Of a stretch of 64,000 nucleotides of DNA, positions 24,420 through 36,189 are shown piece after piece. The DNA comes from Isoetes taiwanensis. Taxonomy: Eukaryota; Streptophyta; Lycopodiopsida; Isoetales; Isoetaceae. The translations under genes were made by a program, and so were the position numbers. The stretch is taken from the NCBI GenBank assembly GCA_021234155.1, contig JAJEKV010000167.1, forward strand, positions 1 through 64,000, in the 5' to 3' direction. Position 1 is the first letter of the stretch, and every line of letters starts with the position of its first letter. The notes beneath the pieces are model-generated. The model worked only from the letters and a program-made list of their open reading frames with translations, searched no databases and was not told where the DNA came from.

Positions 24420-26215
24420 ATGGGTTCACAAAATCAGCTCCAAATGCACTTCATCTGGCCCATCCGCAAGACGAGGTCCTAGATGCAGCCCATAAATGAG
24501 CAAGTTCAAAATCGAGATGTACTCCGGCAGCTCCGTGCACTTGGATAGCCGCATCCAACACTCTGAGAGCTACGCAAGGGGCAACTACCTGCAATTAACA
24601 AGAAAAAGTATTATCATATATTTATTCTAGTTAAATTTACCTATTTGATGAGTGTTGACATAAATATTACCTTTGCCATAGCCAGAGATCCTCTTGCAAC
24701 TTTTGCACCATGGAGATCCAACTCATGAGCCGCGTTTAGAACCAATGGCCTTGCTTGAGTGATGTCCGGGCGACCTTTCGCGGCTTAACAGAACACCCAC
24801 TTTAGCTAGCTCTATGAAACTTAGAAACTTATCACTACTAACATCTAAAATATAACGTGCAGAGTGCTGAACCAAGGCACCACTGTTGGAAAATATACTT
24901 CCAAATGCCTTCCTTGAAAGTGCGTTTCTACCATCAACTCAATTGCCCGCTCTGCAGATCCAACGAAGTCTCATGCGTTGGTGCAACCACCCGTGTCCTA
25001 GCCTCCCCTTTTGTGCCAATTTAGCATGGTCCACGAATACTAACATTATGTCCATGATATTTCAAAACCACGCCCTTCTTCCCAGTTATGTTGAGTGCGG
25101 GCATACGAACATTTTCAAATACTATTTCTGCGTATCCATGTGATGCATCATCAAAACCCATACACCAAGAAAGGCAGATTATTTTGACCCCTGTATTTTT
25201 ATGTCCACTAGGATCATTGGACTGTTGTCTGCGTAAGGCAGGTGCATTTACATGTTTTCCCCTATCATGATCACAGGGATTATCTTTGAAACCGATCAGC
25301 ATATAAAGGAATAGATTTGTGAAACGCGCAAAATCATAAGAATTTCTTGCAAATATAAGTAATCAAGGAATATTAAGTAATGTGGCCATGACTTAGCAAT
25401 ATGAAAAGTTCAAACATGCTAAGGTTTTGTTTAAATCGGATCTTCAAGCTCCTTTTGAGAAGTTACCGTTGTGTTTGAAACTTACCATCAAAATAAGTAT
25501 TTGGCATCTTGGATCCATTGCACCACTTCTCCATCACTTCCATTGATGATGTAATGATCTCCCACATTTACCGATACATTTTGCGGAGCAATTATTTAGT
25601 AGTTGCTAATTATCACTTTATTACCGATCCAACTCATTCAATATACCGGTCAATTTTGCACTCTATGTTTGTTGCATCCGACGATGCAACTTGAGGTTCG
25701 ATCATTGCACATCCGATCATTTTCTCATTCTAAGAGGGGCTTCAACCGGTTTTTGCTGTTCTGCATTTCCATATCTTAGGAGCACCTGTAACCATTTTAA
25801 GCTTTACATTGTATTTGGTGTCACTTGCTCAGAATGTAGTGACAATACGGAAGAAGATAACATGTTATCTACTAACAAACATGCAGAGCCATAATGAGAT
25901 CAAGGAACCAAGCTATGGCAATTCCTAAACCTACCTCCATATTGCACAATATCCGGTGCACTATCGTTGGTAAACTCCTGGCAGATGGCGACCAAGCGAA
26001 AAAGCGACAATGATATATACCACTTCCGGCTTTTCTCCGGCCATGGTGTATTCTACAAGAAAACCAAGAAGATAGTGCAACCAAAAGGGACCGAAAGGAA
26101 AAATCAAATGGGTGAAAACTAACTTACCGATGCGAGAAAGAAGTAGCTAAGTATTCATCTTGGGATGGAATTCCAGCAGGAGAAGGGGGAGAAGAAAGGC
26201 CATAAAATGGAGGAC
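24420..26215 (-). pseudogene. IBR3/ACAD10-11-type acyl-CoA dehydrogenase, broken
   Basis: Remnant of the plant IBR3-type protein, an aminoglycoside-phosphotransferase-like (APH) domain fused to an acyl-CoA dehydrogenase and linked in Arabidopsis to peroxisomal indole-3-butyric acid response. Minus-strand pieces in order: SPAGIPSQDEYLATSFSHR ending at a donor (26128). Exon 26052-25935 with VAFSLGRHLPGVYQR (end of APH), then an APDxGNME-like stretch, implying that roughly 100 residues between them are gone. Exon 25785-25486 with LLRYGNAEQQK and IEPQVASSDATNIEC. Segment 25302-24880 with GFDDASHGYAEIVFENVRMP and GRLGHGWLHQRMRL. Exon 24785-24672 ending HGAKVARGSLAMAK at a donor. Last exon with DAAIQVHGAAG and LAHLWAASRT, then a frameshift before ADGPDEVHLE. 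Introns are short. Stops and frameshifts occur in at least four places, so it is not functional. Confidence 0.85.
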
Positions 26216-26219
26216 CTGG

Positions 26220-28125
26220 ACTTTTCTTATTGCTTATAACATATGGTCAGTATAATGCAAAACCCGTAAATCTAGAGGCATTAGATTCTTTAGAAAAAGC
26301 AAGAAAATCACCATCGAGACGTACCATACAAATAAGCAACATCTCGACTTTCGATTTCACGAAGTCGGCGACTCCCAGTCCAACACAAAGAACAACAGTA
26401 GAAACCACGCTCCCATCACATAATGAAACATCCAGACCCTCGCCACCGCACCTTCCTCAGCTAATCGAACCTAAGCTATCCACCAGACCTTCCTCGCTGC
26501 TAATCGAACCTAAGCTAACATGAACTGGTAGAAATTGTTGGAGACCCATGTATACACAAAGGGCAAATAGAAGCTTCAACGGTGCATTACAAATACCAAT
26601 TTAGAGCAAAGGCGAGCCTCTCTCAGAAGCCGGTTTGAAGAGTGGCTGCCCAACAACTAAAACCCAGAGCATTTACAGCCAATAAGGGGTTTTTAGCAGT
26701 CATAGGCATATTTCAAGCATATACTGGCATATACCTATAATATGCCACAAACCCACATAAACAAGGGTTTGCCCCCTTAGGGGCAACCCAAAAAATTTGG
26801 CATGATAAGAAATTGTCCAAAATGAAAGCGAGAAGAGGCTACATGACGGAAATTGAGGGCCCACTTCCAAGGGGCGATCTCATGGAAATCCAATTTTTTC
26901 AACGGTAATCAATATACCGATTGCAACCTGCGCACACAAAGAGCATCCAATTTTATTGACATTAGAATTTAGGAGTAGGAAAAAGATTAGAAGTTCGTTA
27001 AAGTGGTGAGACAACGGACTAGTTCAAACAAGCCACGTAAAGGCACCTGGATATGAATGAAGGCGGGGAGCTTTATTTTATCGAGATACTTAGAATAAGG
27101 AAGTCGTATTTAATTAAAGTGGGACTCATTCCATTCCCATTTTTTTTCGGAACCATGTTAATTTACACAAAAAGAAGCACCCCGACCCGAAAACTGGCCA
27201 TAATTGGAATTTTTGTCTATTAGTGTGCATCCAAGCTTTTCTTCCAGTTTTCTTGGATAGCGTGTTGAGAACAAGAACAATGCAATGCAAACATGCATTA
27301 GACCTATCAAGTTCTAATTGAAAAAGATTCTTAGTTGAACATTTTGGCTCTATTTTCTTAGGTGGGTAGACAATAGATCACAAATTCCAACAAAAATTAA
27401 GCAAATTGTTTACTTAATCACCCAAATATACTAGTTTTGAGATACCTTATATTTATAAATGGGCTCATTACAATATATAGTACAGTGGGTGAAGAGACCA
27501 TAGTGGTCGTATGGGCACAATGATTACACCCTCTTCACACATGAATACCTAATGCAAAGGGCGCGTGCGAGTTTTAGCTTTGATGGGTGTGCTCTCTTGG
27601 CTAGCTCTAGTTTAAGAATACAAAGATATGTTCTATTCTTCCTTCCTTGGAATGATTAATCTTTCATACATAATCGGATTTTGGTGATTCCTTGTAGTTT
27701 TTACTGCATTCTTAGGTCCATTAATAAATCCAGTGATTGATTTTGATATATGGGATGCACTTCAGGTTATAGATATTGCTTTTGACAATTAATGTTACTT
27801 TGCGCTTGATGCCTCAAAACCAAATGTGAAAAGAATTATACTCACATATTTTTTTCATTTGGCTTGCATACAATAGATGTGTTTCTTGCAAGACAAGATT
27901 CGTTACCCTTCTTATGTCAATGAGGTGGACACATATTGTAGGGGGTTGTGATGTAGGTGAGACCCTTGCTGCAGAAGAAAGCATAGGGGTCTTTTTGTTT
28001 TAGAAGGTAGTGGATTGTGGCCAATGTAACTCTCAAAACAGTTAGCTGCTCCTAGATTCACAATTATATTTTACGGCGGATTAAGATCTTATCCCTACTA
28101 GGAGCATTTCTGGCGTCGCCCGCAC
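26220..28125. other. Intergenic with dispersed repeats
   Basis: Contains the partner of the 23.24-kb repeat (26705-26825). At 27101-27125 there is a 25-bp segment beginning AAGTCGTATTTAATTAAAG that is repeated exactly at 31616-31640. The plus-strand frame at 26230-26523 is Ser/Thr/Pro-rich and not recognised. Confidence 0.5.
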
Positions 28126-28126
28126 C

Positions 28127-28520
28127 TATAACGTTCCTAACCGACATGCAATTAACCAACTGAAAAAAACTATCTAGACGTTTTCTACCCATTTACGCCA
28201 GTGTCTCGAGAATGCAATACCAAGATCTACTCTAACAGTCTCCCATGGGTCCATTACAATCTCTCCCACTAGATCTAAGCTCATTCTCGAGCATCACAAA
28301 CCATATCCACACCATCCCGTGGTGTCCGAGACCAAGTCAAGACCTATTGTCTAATGGTATTTCGGGCCATACTTGACCCTATACTCGAACTCGGGCCCTG
28401 CTCTGATACCAAATATAACGTTCCTAACCGACATGCCCTTAACCAATTCAGCAAAACCGTCTAGACATTTATGAGTAGTTGCTTCTACCCAGTTTATGCT
28501 GGTGTCTCGGGAACGCGACA
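28127..28520 (-). mobile_element. TRIM-type miniature LTR retroelement, second copy
   Basis: This is the same family as the 11.3-kb element, inverted. On the minus strand the 5' LTR (truncated at its outer end, about 28520-28414) ends TTAGGAACGTTATA. It is followed by TGGTATCAGAGCAGG (28411-28397), an exact initiator-Met tRNA primer-binding site. About 125 bp of internal sequence ends in the purine tract AGTGGGAGAGAT (28271-28260), abutting the 3' LTR, which starts TGTAATGGACCC at 28259 and ends near 28127. No coding sequence. Confidence 0.8.
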
Positions 28521-28524
28521 TCTA

Positions 28525-28580
28525 GAGAGGATGCCTTTTGAGGATGCTACTATGAGAGGATGCCTTTTGAGGATCAAGTT
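28525..28580 (+). repeat. Short tandem repeat, 33-bp unit
   Basis: GAGAGGATGCCTTTTGAGGA occurs twice, immediately next to the truncated LTR end. Confidence 0.75.
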
Positions 28581-28584
28581 GCTA

Positions 28585-30410
28585 ATATGCAACAGACTTC
28601 AACTGCTATTTAATTAACCTTGAATATGATGCTCTATAATATTGTTCAGAAAAATTTTCTAATTTCCAGTTGCCTCTTGATGTGGGCTGCCACCGATAAC
28701 CATTTTAAAATGAAATGCCCCTCAGCATCTCAGCTCCTCAATGTGGTGGCTTAATTGACTTTTCATCATCAGACGTTGCAAACCATGACTTTTGGGGCTA
28801 AGAACCGCTTATTGTTCAACTATAAAAGAATACTACTTATTTGCTTGTAAAAAGAGTAGATTAAAATACTACTTATAGTAACTAAAAGATAGCATCAAGG
28901 TGCTATCAGTGTACTAAAGTATCACAAATGACATGCTTTAATGTGGACATAAATTCTCTTGATGTCCCTAATTTAGTTCATGTATCATATGTCTTAAGAT
29001 AGCTCAAAGCGTCTTCAAGGATTTATGCTTGCATTATAGGAGCCATTCTTTGGTGCAGTGCAAGCCTTCGTGGTCAAGCAGAGGTAGCACTAAGATGCTT
29101 TCAAACTTAGTTCAAATTACCCAGCAAAGTGCTGTAATATCACAAACATCTACTCAGTGGCAGGCAAGCATATAGGAAGATGTAATTAGAAAGCAAGTTT
29201 TATATTTGCCACAAACCATGTGATACATATGTAGAAGCGTTGTGTAGGCGACAATACGAGTTCTCCACAGGCCAAACAGACAAACGCATTTTATGGATGC
29301 ATTAAGATATCTAATGGGAGAAGAAAGAGATTGTAAAGTAGACTGGTATTGCTTGTTAGAAGCATATGACGTTAACTGACATTATGCACTGGTAATGAAT
29401 AATAGTTCCACATAGGAGTAAAATGATTTGTAATGCACACGATTATGCATAGTGATTTATGTGGTATGACATAAGCCTGAATATAATGATATTCTCAACA
29501 CACAAGTACTCTACAATTATACGCAAATATCAAGCGACGACTTACTTTCATAATCACGTAAACTTTAGTATTGCATTTCTTTCTACAATCTTTTCGGGCA
29601 AAACATATTTTGCAAGAAAGTTAGAGTTATACAAAAGTTTCATTCAAGATCTTGCAACTTGCTAGCTGAAGAGTAATATGACCATGATCGTTTGCTTCCA
29701 TCATTGTGAAGAAGGATGATCTATGACTAAAGCATTTATAAATCCTGCTTGCCATTTAAGTTGATGATACATTTAGAAAATGAATTTCTTTTTGCAGAGC
29801 GCAACTTTGAAAGGGACAAGAAGGTAAGGAATGAAGAAGAAGAAGAAGAGATTTTAACGTCACGCCACAAGGCAGCGTCCTATCGGACATGTGACACTTT
29901 ACAACACACCCAGATGGGTCCTGCCCCCACCAACTTTACATTGAATGGAGAATTGTTGTTAAAGGCTCCCTTCATTATTTTTGTGGTAAAGTATATTTAG
30001 TATCAAATATGGCGGCAAAATAGAATATCATTTTTGTAGGCAAATGTAAATGCATGAGAACACGGACAATATGGAAGTAATATATTCATCTTGATAGTAA
30101 ATAAATGACATCATAGCGTACAATTTCTTGCTGCTATATATGTTAATTCACCAGATTCAAAAGGAACGGAAAACAAAAAGTAAAATGGATGGTTTATAAA
30201 GGTACTTATGCAAATAATATACTAAAGCAAAAGCACAGAAGAAGAGATCTGGCTGGGAACTTAAAGTTCTAAAAAAAGATATAGATAGGTAGATAAATAA
30301 TATTTTTACGTCATGCCACATTGACAGCATGAGGACATAGGACATATGACGGACCCAATACAACTAGAAGTCAGAAAGCAAGAGGACATAGTACATATGA
30401 CGGACCCCAA
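28585..30410. other. Intergenic, nothing recognised
   Basis: AT-rich. The duplicated phrase around GACATA(G)GACATATGACGGACC at 30335-30405 lies just downstream of the dirigent copy. Frames at 29459-30000 show no domain. Confidence 0.45.
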
Positions 30411-30415
30411 TAGAA

Positions 30416-30937
30416 CTAGAAGTCAGGAAGCATAAGGAAGGTATCGAACAAGACAACACTATCAGGAATGTCGAGGTAAGTGGTGGTATAGGTAGTGTAG
30501 CCAGTAGCAGCGCGGAAGTCACCGGTACCACCAAGGACAGCGATTTCTTTAGAAGCAAGGGGACCGACGGATTTGTCAGTGCCTTGGCAGGCAATGGTGC
30601 CGTTAAATTTGGGAGACTGAAGCACAGCGCTAAAGACGAGGGTCGCGTGGGACGCATCGACGGCCGCGATCATGAAGGTACCCTTTGCTCGCCCGATTTC
30701 GTTGGCCGTTGTGAAATTTGGGTCGTCCAGAATCTGGTTGTCCATTACAAACAGAGATCCGAATTGTGTCTTGGTCGTGTCCCCGTTTGGGCCTGCTACC
30801 CGAACCCCTGTTGCATTCGGAGTCGTGATCTTGTCGTATAACCACATCTGGAAGTTTATCTTCTTCCCCTCTGCTCTTCCCACCGATACCAACACCATCA
30901 CCTACACCATCACTAGAATGGCTACTTTTCCCTTCAT
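30416..30937 (-). pseudogene. Dirigent-family gene with a stop codon in its leader
   Basis: Dirigent proteins are secreted, act in the cell wall and steer stereoselective coupling of phenoxy radicals in lignan and related pathways, or act in allied cyclisations. The natural start is the ATG at 30937, aligned with the start of the sister gene at 36723. The leader reads MKGKVAILVMV, then TAG (30904-30902), then VMVLVSVGRAEG. The sister gene has Gln at this place, so a CAG to TAG change is likely. After the stop the whole dirigent domain is open: WLYDKITTPNATGVRVAGPN, FGSLFVMDNQ, IGRAKGTFMIAAVDASHA, FNGTIACQGTDK, KEIAVLGGTGDFRAATGY, and a normal stop at 30416. No intron, as in most of the family. 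Re-initiation at the ATG at 30898 would give a protein with almost no signal peptide. I rate it a young pseudogene; readthrough or an upstream alternative exon cannot be excluded. Confidence 0.8.
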
Positions 30938-31080
30938 TTTTCCTCTCCGATGTTAAATAAATTCAATTCAACAAACTAAGAACCTCTCGGATGTTAAATA
31001 AATTCAACTCAATAAACTAAGAATGCTAAGTAGCATCTAGCCGGATCTGCATCTGCAGTGTGAATTGCTTCCAAGTGAAA

Positions 31081-31120
31081 GGCTCAGTATTTATAGCGTG
31101 CCAGGCTCAGTATTTATAGC
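31081..31120 (-). promoter_or_regulatory. Duplicated TATA box upstream of first dirigent copy
   Basis: The unit GGCTCAGTATTTATAGC appears at 31081-31097 and again at 31104-31120. On the minus strand each carries TATAAATA (31095-31088 and 31118-31111), 23 bp apart and about 150-180 bp before the ATG. The sister gene has a single TATAAATA about 95 bp before its ATG. Confidence 0.6.
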
Positions 31121-31245
31121 ATGTCTCTGCTCAGATTCCAGCGCACTATCGACCTGATCTCTCCATGATGCCCATGGCCATACACGTTCTCGCCTCCAGC
31201 AAAGATAACAGTGCTCCGGGTCGTTTACCAACTCAACGGTTCTTA

Positions 31246-31613
31246 GGGTCCTTTCCCATGAATTTGCAGACCTGAAAAATCCGTACTAAGGTAAAAAACC
31301 TAAGGCTCAGAATTGTGTGGAGAATACTTTGTGACTCAGGTCCTAAACCTGAATCAAGCAAGTAAGGCGCTCATGGGAACACCGGAGCCCTCGGCCTGAC
31401 CTCAAGAAAATCTCCGGGTTTTAGTCCCATGGGAAAGCACCCTTATTCCCATTGGCAGAAAACCTTCAGGTTTCCTGAAGGTCTGGTCTGCTATTCTGAT
31501 GTTCCTATGAGCTAAGAACCTGAGTGGCTGAGGTTAAGAACCTCATTTGGAAAGTAATCCGGACGATTACTTTTAGACCTCATCCAGGTCCGTCCATCCA
31601 TGGGAAAGCACCC
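31246..31613. mobile_element. Nested Harbinger/Tourist-like MITE pair
   Basis: TTA is followed by GGGTCCTTTCCCATG at 31246. The matching inverted end CATGGGAAAGCACCC, followed by TTA, occurs twice: at 31428-31442 (TTA 31443-31445) and at 31599-31613 (TTA 31614-31616). Short inverted ends starting GGG with TTA target duplications are the signature of PIF/Harbinger-derived MITEs. The simplest reading is one complete 197-bp element at 31246-31442, followed by a second whose left end is truncated (TTCCCATTGG after 31445). They sit about 130 bp beyond the TATA boxes of the broken dirigent gene. Confidence 0.65.
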
Positions 31614-31689
31614 TTAAGTCGTATTTAATTAAAGTGGGACAAATCTCGAATTTTGGGAATTTCTCGAATTTTTACATTGAATCAAGATT

Positions 31690-32010
31690 GTTAGATCGGG
31701 GGAGGAAGGGGAAGGGAGAAGTTGAGAGAAGTAATGGAAGGGGATAAGTTAGAAGAAGAAGGGGGAGGGAGGAAGTTCGAAAGGGGGGGTGAGAAGAGGG
31801 GCAAGGGAGGTGAGGGAGGGTGCAAGGGAGGTGAGTTCAAAACGGGGGAAAGAGGGGGCAAGGGAGGGGGTGAAGAGGGTGCAAGGGGAGGTGAGTTGGA
31901 AGGGGGTGAGAAGAGGGGCAAGGCGAGGTGAGTTCTGGAAGGGGGTGAGAAGAGGGGCAAGGGGAAGAGTTGGGGGAAGAGGTGAGGGGGGAAGGAGAGA
32001 GGGAAACCAA
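31690..32010 (+). repeat. Polypurine tract with GAGGGGCAAGG-type repeats
   Basis: Over roughly 320 bp the plus strand is almost entirely G and A, built from variants of GGGGGTGAGAAGAGGGGCAA. Open frames on both strands here are low-complexity artefacts. It borders a stretch of nearly pure A/T at 32020-32125. Confidence 0.85.
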
Positions 32011-32129
32011 AATAATATCATCTTGAGATTAAAAATAATAATATTAAAATATAATTAATAATTAATTTAATTAAATATAAAATAATTTAATTAATTTAAT
32101 AAAAAATATAAATCGTTCTCTTCTCTAAC

Positions 32130-33685
32130 TAGTGAGTCGAGAATTGAAAAAAGTATGCCTCATTTGAGGTTTAAAAATCACCGATCAAATCTTAGCATGC
32201 CAAAGATCAAGGGCGGCAGAATAGAGGGCGCCCATATCTTTGAAGGGAGCGTTTTTACCGCCGGAGAATCCGTGAAAATTAGCTTCAAGGCTACATTCAC
32301 CGCGCAGCCTTGACCCGTGGTGGCTCGGCCCATAAAAAGCCGCCAAATTCTACAACCAAAATGCCGAAAACAAGCAAGAGAATTCAAACCCCAGTTCAAA
32401 ATCCTAAAACCCAAATGGCGTAAAAACAAGCAAGAGATTCAAAAATCGAAAGCGTAAAAATGGGAAAGGAAGAAGAAATTAACCCGCTTTTGAGAATTAA
32501 GCGGGTCATCGCCACTATCGCCAGTTGCCGAAATGGAATGCCGGGTCGATTAATATTCAAGTTGCCGAGTAAGGATTGGTGAGAGTAAACATGCCGAAAG
32601 GAGTTTGAGAAGAGGAATCGAGGTTCAATCCGCCGATGGGCGCTCTGTTGCTGGGGATTCGGGGATTCGCTCTGTTCTTCCACATCACCGCTTTATTTGG
32701 GCACAAACACAGTATTCTTGGCTTTATGAATTTTCGTGGTCCCTCTCTCTCCTTACTCAAATGTCTCATAGATTGATTGATCAAGCTTTCCCTACCCGTG
32801 TGCAGTAATTTTGAAATCCGCATCTAATATGACCAAAATCAATGAGTTAGGGGCGAAAACGCCCAAAGGCTTCCATAGATCTTCACCAGAGGCGACCTCT
32901 TGCCATACAAGGCGGGAAAGCAGCCAGCCATGGAGTATTATTCAAGCAAAAAGTATTATTCAAGCAAGGAGATGGATGCAACACTCGCCCCTTTACACTT
33001 ACTCCAACACGGCAGGAGCAGATTCAACGGCTATGGGCCCATTAGGCTGGTGCTTCAAACCTTTTGCTTCTGCAAGCTCTCCATCAAATCGGTTCTTCTG
33101 CACACTCTGCTTCAACTCTTCTGCTTCTGAGGGTCTCTGCTTCAAATCGATTCTTCTACTAAGAATTGGTTCTTCTCCAAATCAGTGCTCTTCCGCTAAG
33201 AGCTAGAAGTTGGCGCCGGGTGACGTAGAGCGAGCCCCATTCCATCATTCAAGAGGATACAAGGCAAGGGAAGGGAAGGGAAGCACTTTACTGGGTCTCC
33301 GCAAGATGCATGCACAAGTCGGGCAGCCTAAGCACAAGATACAAGCCTAAGCACTTGCTTATTGCCGGAAAGCCCTGAACAGATCGATGAAAAGATCAAA
33401 GGTGTTCCGGCAGCCTTAAACTCCTTTGTTCACCTTATTGCCGGAAAGCCTTAAACTTTGATTTCTGTATAGGCCTTTGATCGGAAGGTGTCCACGCTTT
33501 AAACCGCCCACCTAACGGTCGATGAAGAGAGCTCCCATCAACGATCGATATCGAGAGATTCAAAGGGCAATGCGAAGATTTGGCGGAAGGTATCGAGGAT
33601 GCTAACACCGGGGGATTAGAGCCACTCGTAAGAACGTACCCAAAGGTATGTACCAAATTTTAAATTTCAAGTATAGGGGAAAAAA
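32130..33685. other. Moderately GC-rich sequence, no gene recognised
   Basis: Overlapping frames on both strands at 32178-33206 look coding-like in composition but match no family I know. A phrase with TTGCCGGAAAGCC is repeated at about 33361-33376 and 33438-33452. Poly-purine GGGAAGGGAAGG lies near 33270. Confidence 0.35.
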
Positions 33686-33688
33686 GGC

Positions 33689-33792
33689 GGGTAAACGTTA
33701 ATATATTAAAAGGGTAAACATTAATATAAAAAAAAGCCGGGGTAAACATTAATATATTAAAAAGGGTAAACATTAATATAAAAAAAAAATGC
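33689..33792 (+). repeat. AT-rich tandem repeat, four units
   Basis: GGGTAAACATTAATATA-type units alternate with A runs. They are followed by a longer-period repeat of TCTATTTTTTCAGAGAAAAT at 33885-33940. Confidence 0.8.
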
Positions 33793-34439
33793 CCGCTCAA
33801 AAATAGGAGAGGGTCCATTTGTTTTCTATCACGTATACCTAGAAAATACATAGCATATAGTGTCCATTCCAAGATACATAAGGAGGGTCTATTTTTTCAG
33901 AGAAAATACATGGGGTGGTCTATTTTTTCAGAGAAAATATATGGTGTCCATTGGAAAAATACATAAGATAAAACAATAAACTATAGTGTGATAAAACAAT
34001 AAATTAAGATGAGAAAAATAATAAACTATGGTGTTTTAGAACTCAGATTTTCCATGTTTTAGAACTATGGTGTTTTGGCATTTAAGAAAATACATCTTTT
34101 ATTTATTAGAAAATATATAGGATAGGATATTGTATTTATTAGAAAACGTTGACATACCAAAAAGGGGAAAAGGCAGGGAGGGGGTTATTTTTGGTCTATG
34201 TATACATAGAAAATGCAATGTATGGTGTGCACTTAGAAAATACATAGGATATGGTGCAACTAATAATGATTTGCACTCTATGATATTGGAGGTAGAAAAC
34301 TATTTTTGTAGGCAAGTAGGTTCGCCACAAAATGGCTGTTGTGTTTTTCACTCTAAATGGCTTTAGACCCTGTTTTTCATCTTGAGGAGCCTTAAACCTA
34401 CGTTTTTTTATTTTGGAGGGCCTTAGAACTTATTTTCGA

Positions 34440-34680
34440 GAAAGGCCCTCAAACCTGCGTTTTTTTGCCGCCTTTCTTTCGACTCGCGAGTCGAAGAAAA
34501 GGCCTTCTCTGCCCCTTAAAACTTTGGTTGCCTTTCTCGACTCGTGAGTCGAAAGGCCTTCGTCCCTAAAACCCGCGTCTTTTGCTTTGAGTCGCCTTTC
34601 TCGACTTCATGGTAGAAAGTCCTTCCGGACCCCTAAAACCCAGTTTTTGCTTTGAGTTTGTCTTTCTCGACTTCGCTGAA
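34440..34680 (+). repeat. Tandem ~65-75-bp repeat with palindromes
   Basis: At least three units share CCTTTCTCGACT and CCCTAAAACC. Unit 1 holds the perfect 18-bp palindrome TTCGACTCGCGAGTCGAA (34478-34495). Unit 2 holds a near-palindrome of 28 bp around CTCGACTCGTGAGTCGA (34530-34557). The third is degenerate. No coding role is evident. Confidence 0.7.
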
Positions 34681-34699
34681 AAATGTGCCCCAAAAAAAT

Positions 34700-36180
34700 G
34701 AGAAATCCAGTTTTTTCATTTTTTGCGTTACCGTCACCCAAAGAAACAAAGAGAAGGGGAAACTGGTGGAAATAAGAAGCGCAAATCGAGTTTTCTGCAA
34801 TTTTCTAATTTTAATGGCCATAGATGCAATAATATGAAAACCTATTAGAAAGTGAATTTATGCTGATGTGGACATCCACATGGATAGGCTAGAATTTCAA
34901 GGTGTGTTGTGGGGTGTTAGACAAGCCTGTTAAAAAAATAAATAATAATAATAAATAAATAAAAAACTCAAGCTCAAATAATAATGCAGGGGATATCATG
35001 GTGGTCATATTAACATTAATAGGGTAGATAGATGGATGGATGGATGGATTAACCAAAGGTGATATACTCAAATCATGAAGTATTGCCAACATCATAATAT
35101 TGACATGACTTGTCCAAGATTAACCAAAATGCAAGCTTCCAATTGTCAACGTAATCTAGAATTTTATAATGGCAAAGTACTATATGAGAAAATATTCAAA
35201 ACAAGATGTACACCTAAAGGTCCAAAGTAGTAGAGTATATGTCTTTATCTCTCGTCCTTCCCATTTGTAATGGCGGCGTACACAACATATCATCATTGTT
35301 GCTATGGTTATTATTTTAATTAATCCAATCCTCTTTGCTTTAAGATCATATCAGATCTTTTGTAGTGAGTGAACATTAACCTAGGTGCTTGTTCATACCT
35401 AGGTGCTTGTTCATGTTAACCTGGCATGAATTTGAGATCTTTTTTTTTTTTTATGGACATTAAGCTAGGGCTCAATTCAATTTATTCATGCTAGCCTGTA
35501 CAATCAACTTGCTTCTTATCTGCCTTGCGTTTTTAGCATAGTTAAGGGTTCACAGGATGGGGTTAAATGTTAGTCTTTGATAGATATTGGACCTTTAAAT
35601 CATTGTTTTTTGAACGATAATACATGTGAAAGACATGTTGTCTTAGTGAAAACTATATTCTCTCCCTCTAATCAGAGTAGTGGCCCTCCCCATGCATCTT
35701 GGACGGTCCCTAGAACACTTAAGTTGGATTTCTATGAACAAATGGATAAGTACATTGGGAAGAAATTGACATGTTAGCATAAAAGATTATTGAAGTATGG
35801 CGCAACTTATGATGGTGGGGCATGAGCATTTCAAACAACTAGGTGAACAATAAAGCAAAGTAAAAGAAAAGAAAAGAAAAAGAGAAAACAAGCCAAAAGG
35901 GTTCCACAATTCAACAGTCCGTTATTGATAAATAAGTAACAAAGTGTCACAACTTAAAGCTTGTTACATGAAAGAGAGAGTGCCCGGGAACAGCAACAGC
36001 AATAACAATAAGGAAGGAAGGAAGGAAGTATATTTTACCGTTCATGGGGCCACTAAGGAAGGAAGTATATTTTACCGTTCAGGAAGGCCAACTGACCTAT
36101 GGTCTATGAGAAATTAGCAAATTAGACAAACTATAGAACTGTTGAATCATGGCCGAAATCAAAAGGAAAAGGAACAGATC
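34700..36180. other. Intergenic; short repeats 3' of second dirigent gene
   Basis: A GATG tetranucleotide run at about 35028-35050, poly-T at 35442-35452 and purine-rich AAAAG runs near 35870 are present. The 27-bp unit starting AAGGAAGGAAGTATATTTTA occurs at about 36013 and 36054, downstream of the dirigent gene. No gene is recognised. Confidence 0.5.
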
Positions 36181-36189
36181 TGGCCGAAA

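Noticed and set aside
29270-29370. Copia-like phrase DALRYLMG
   Set aside because: Eight residues without any neighbouring reverse transcriptase or RNase H motif are not enough.
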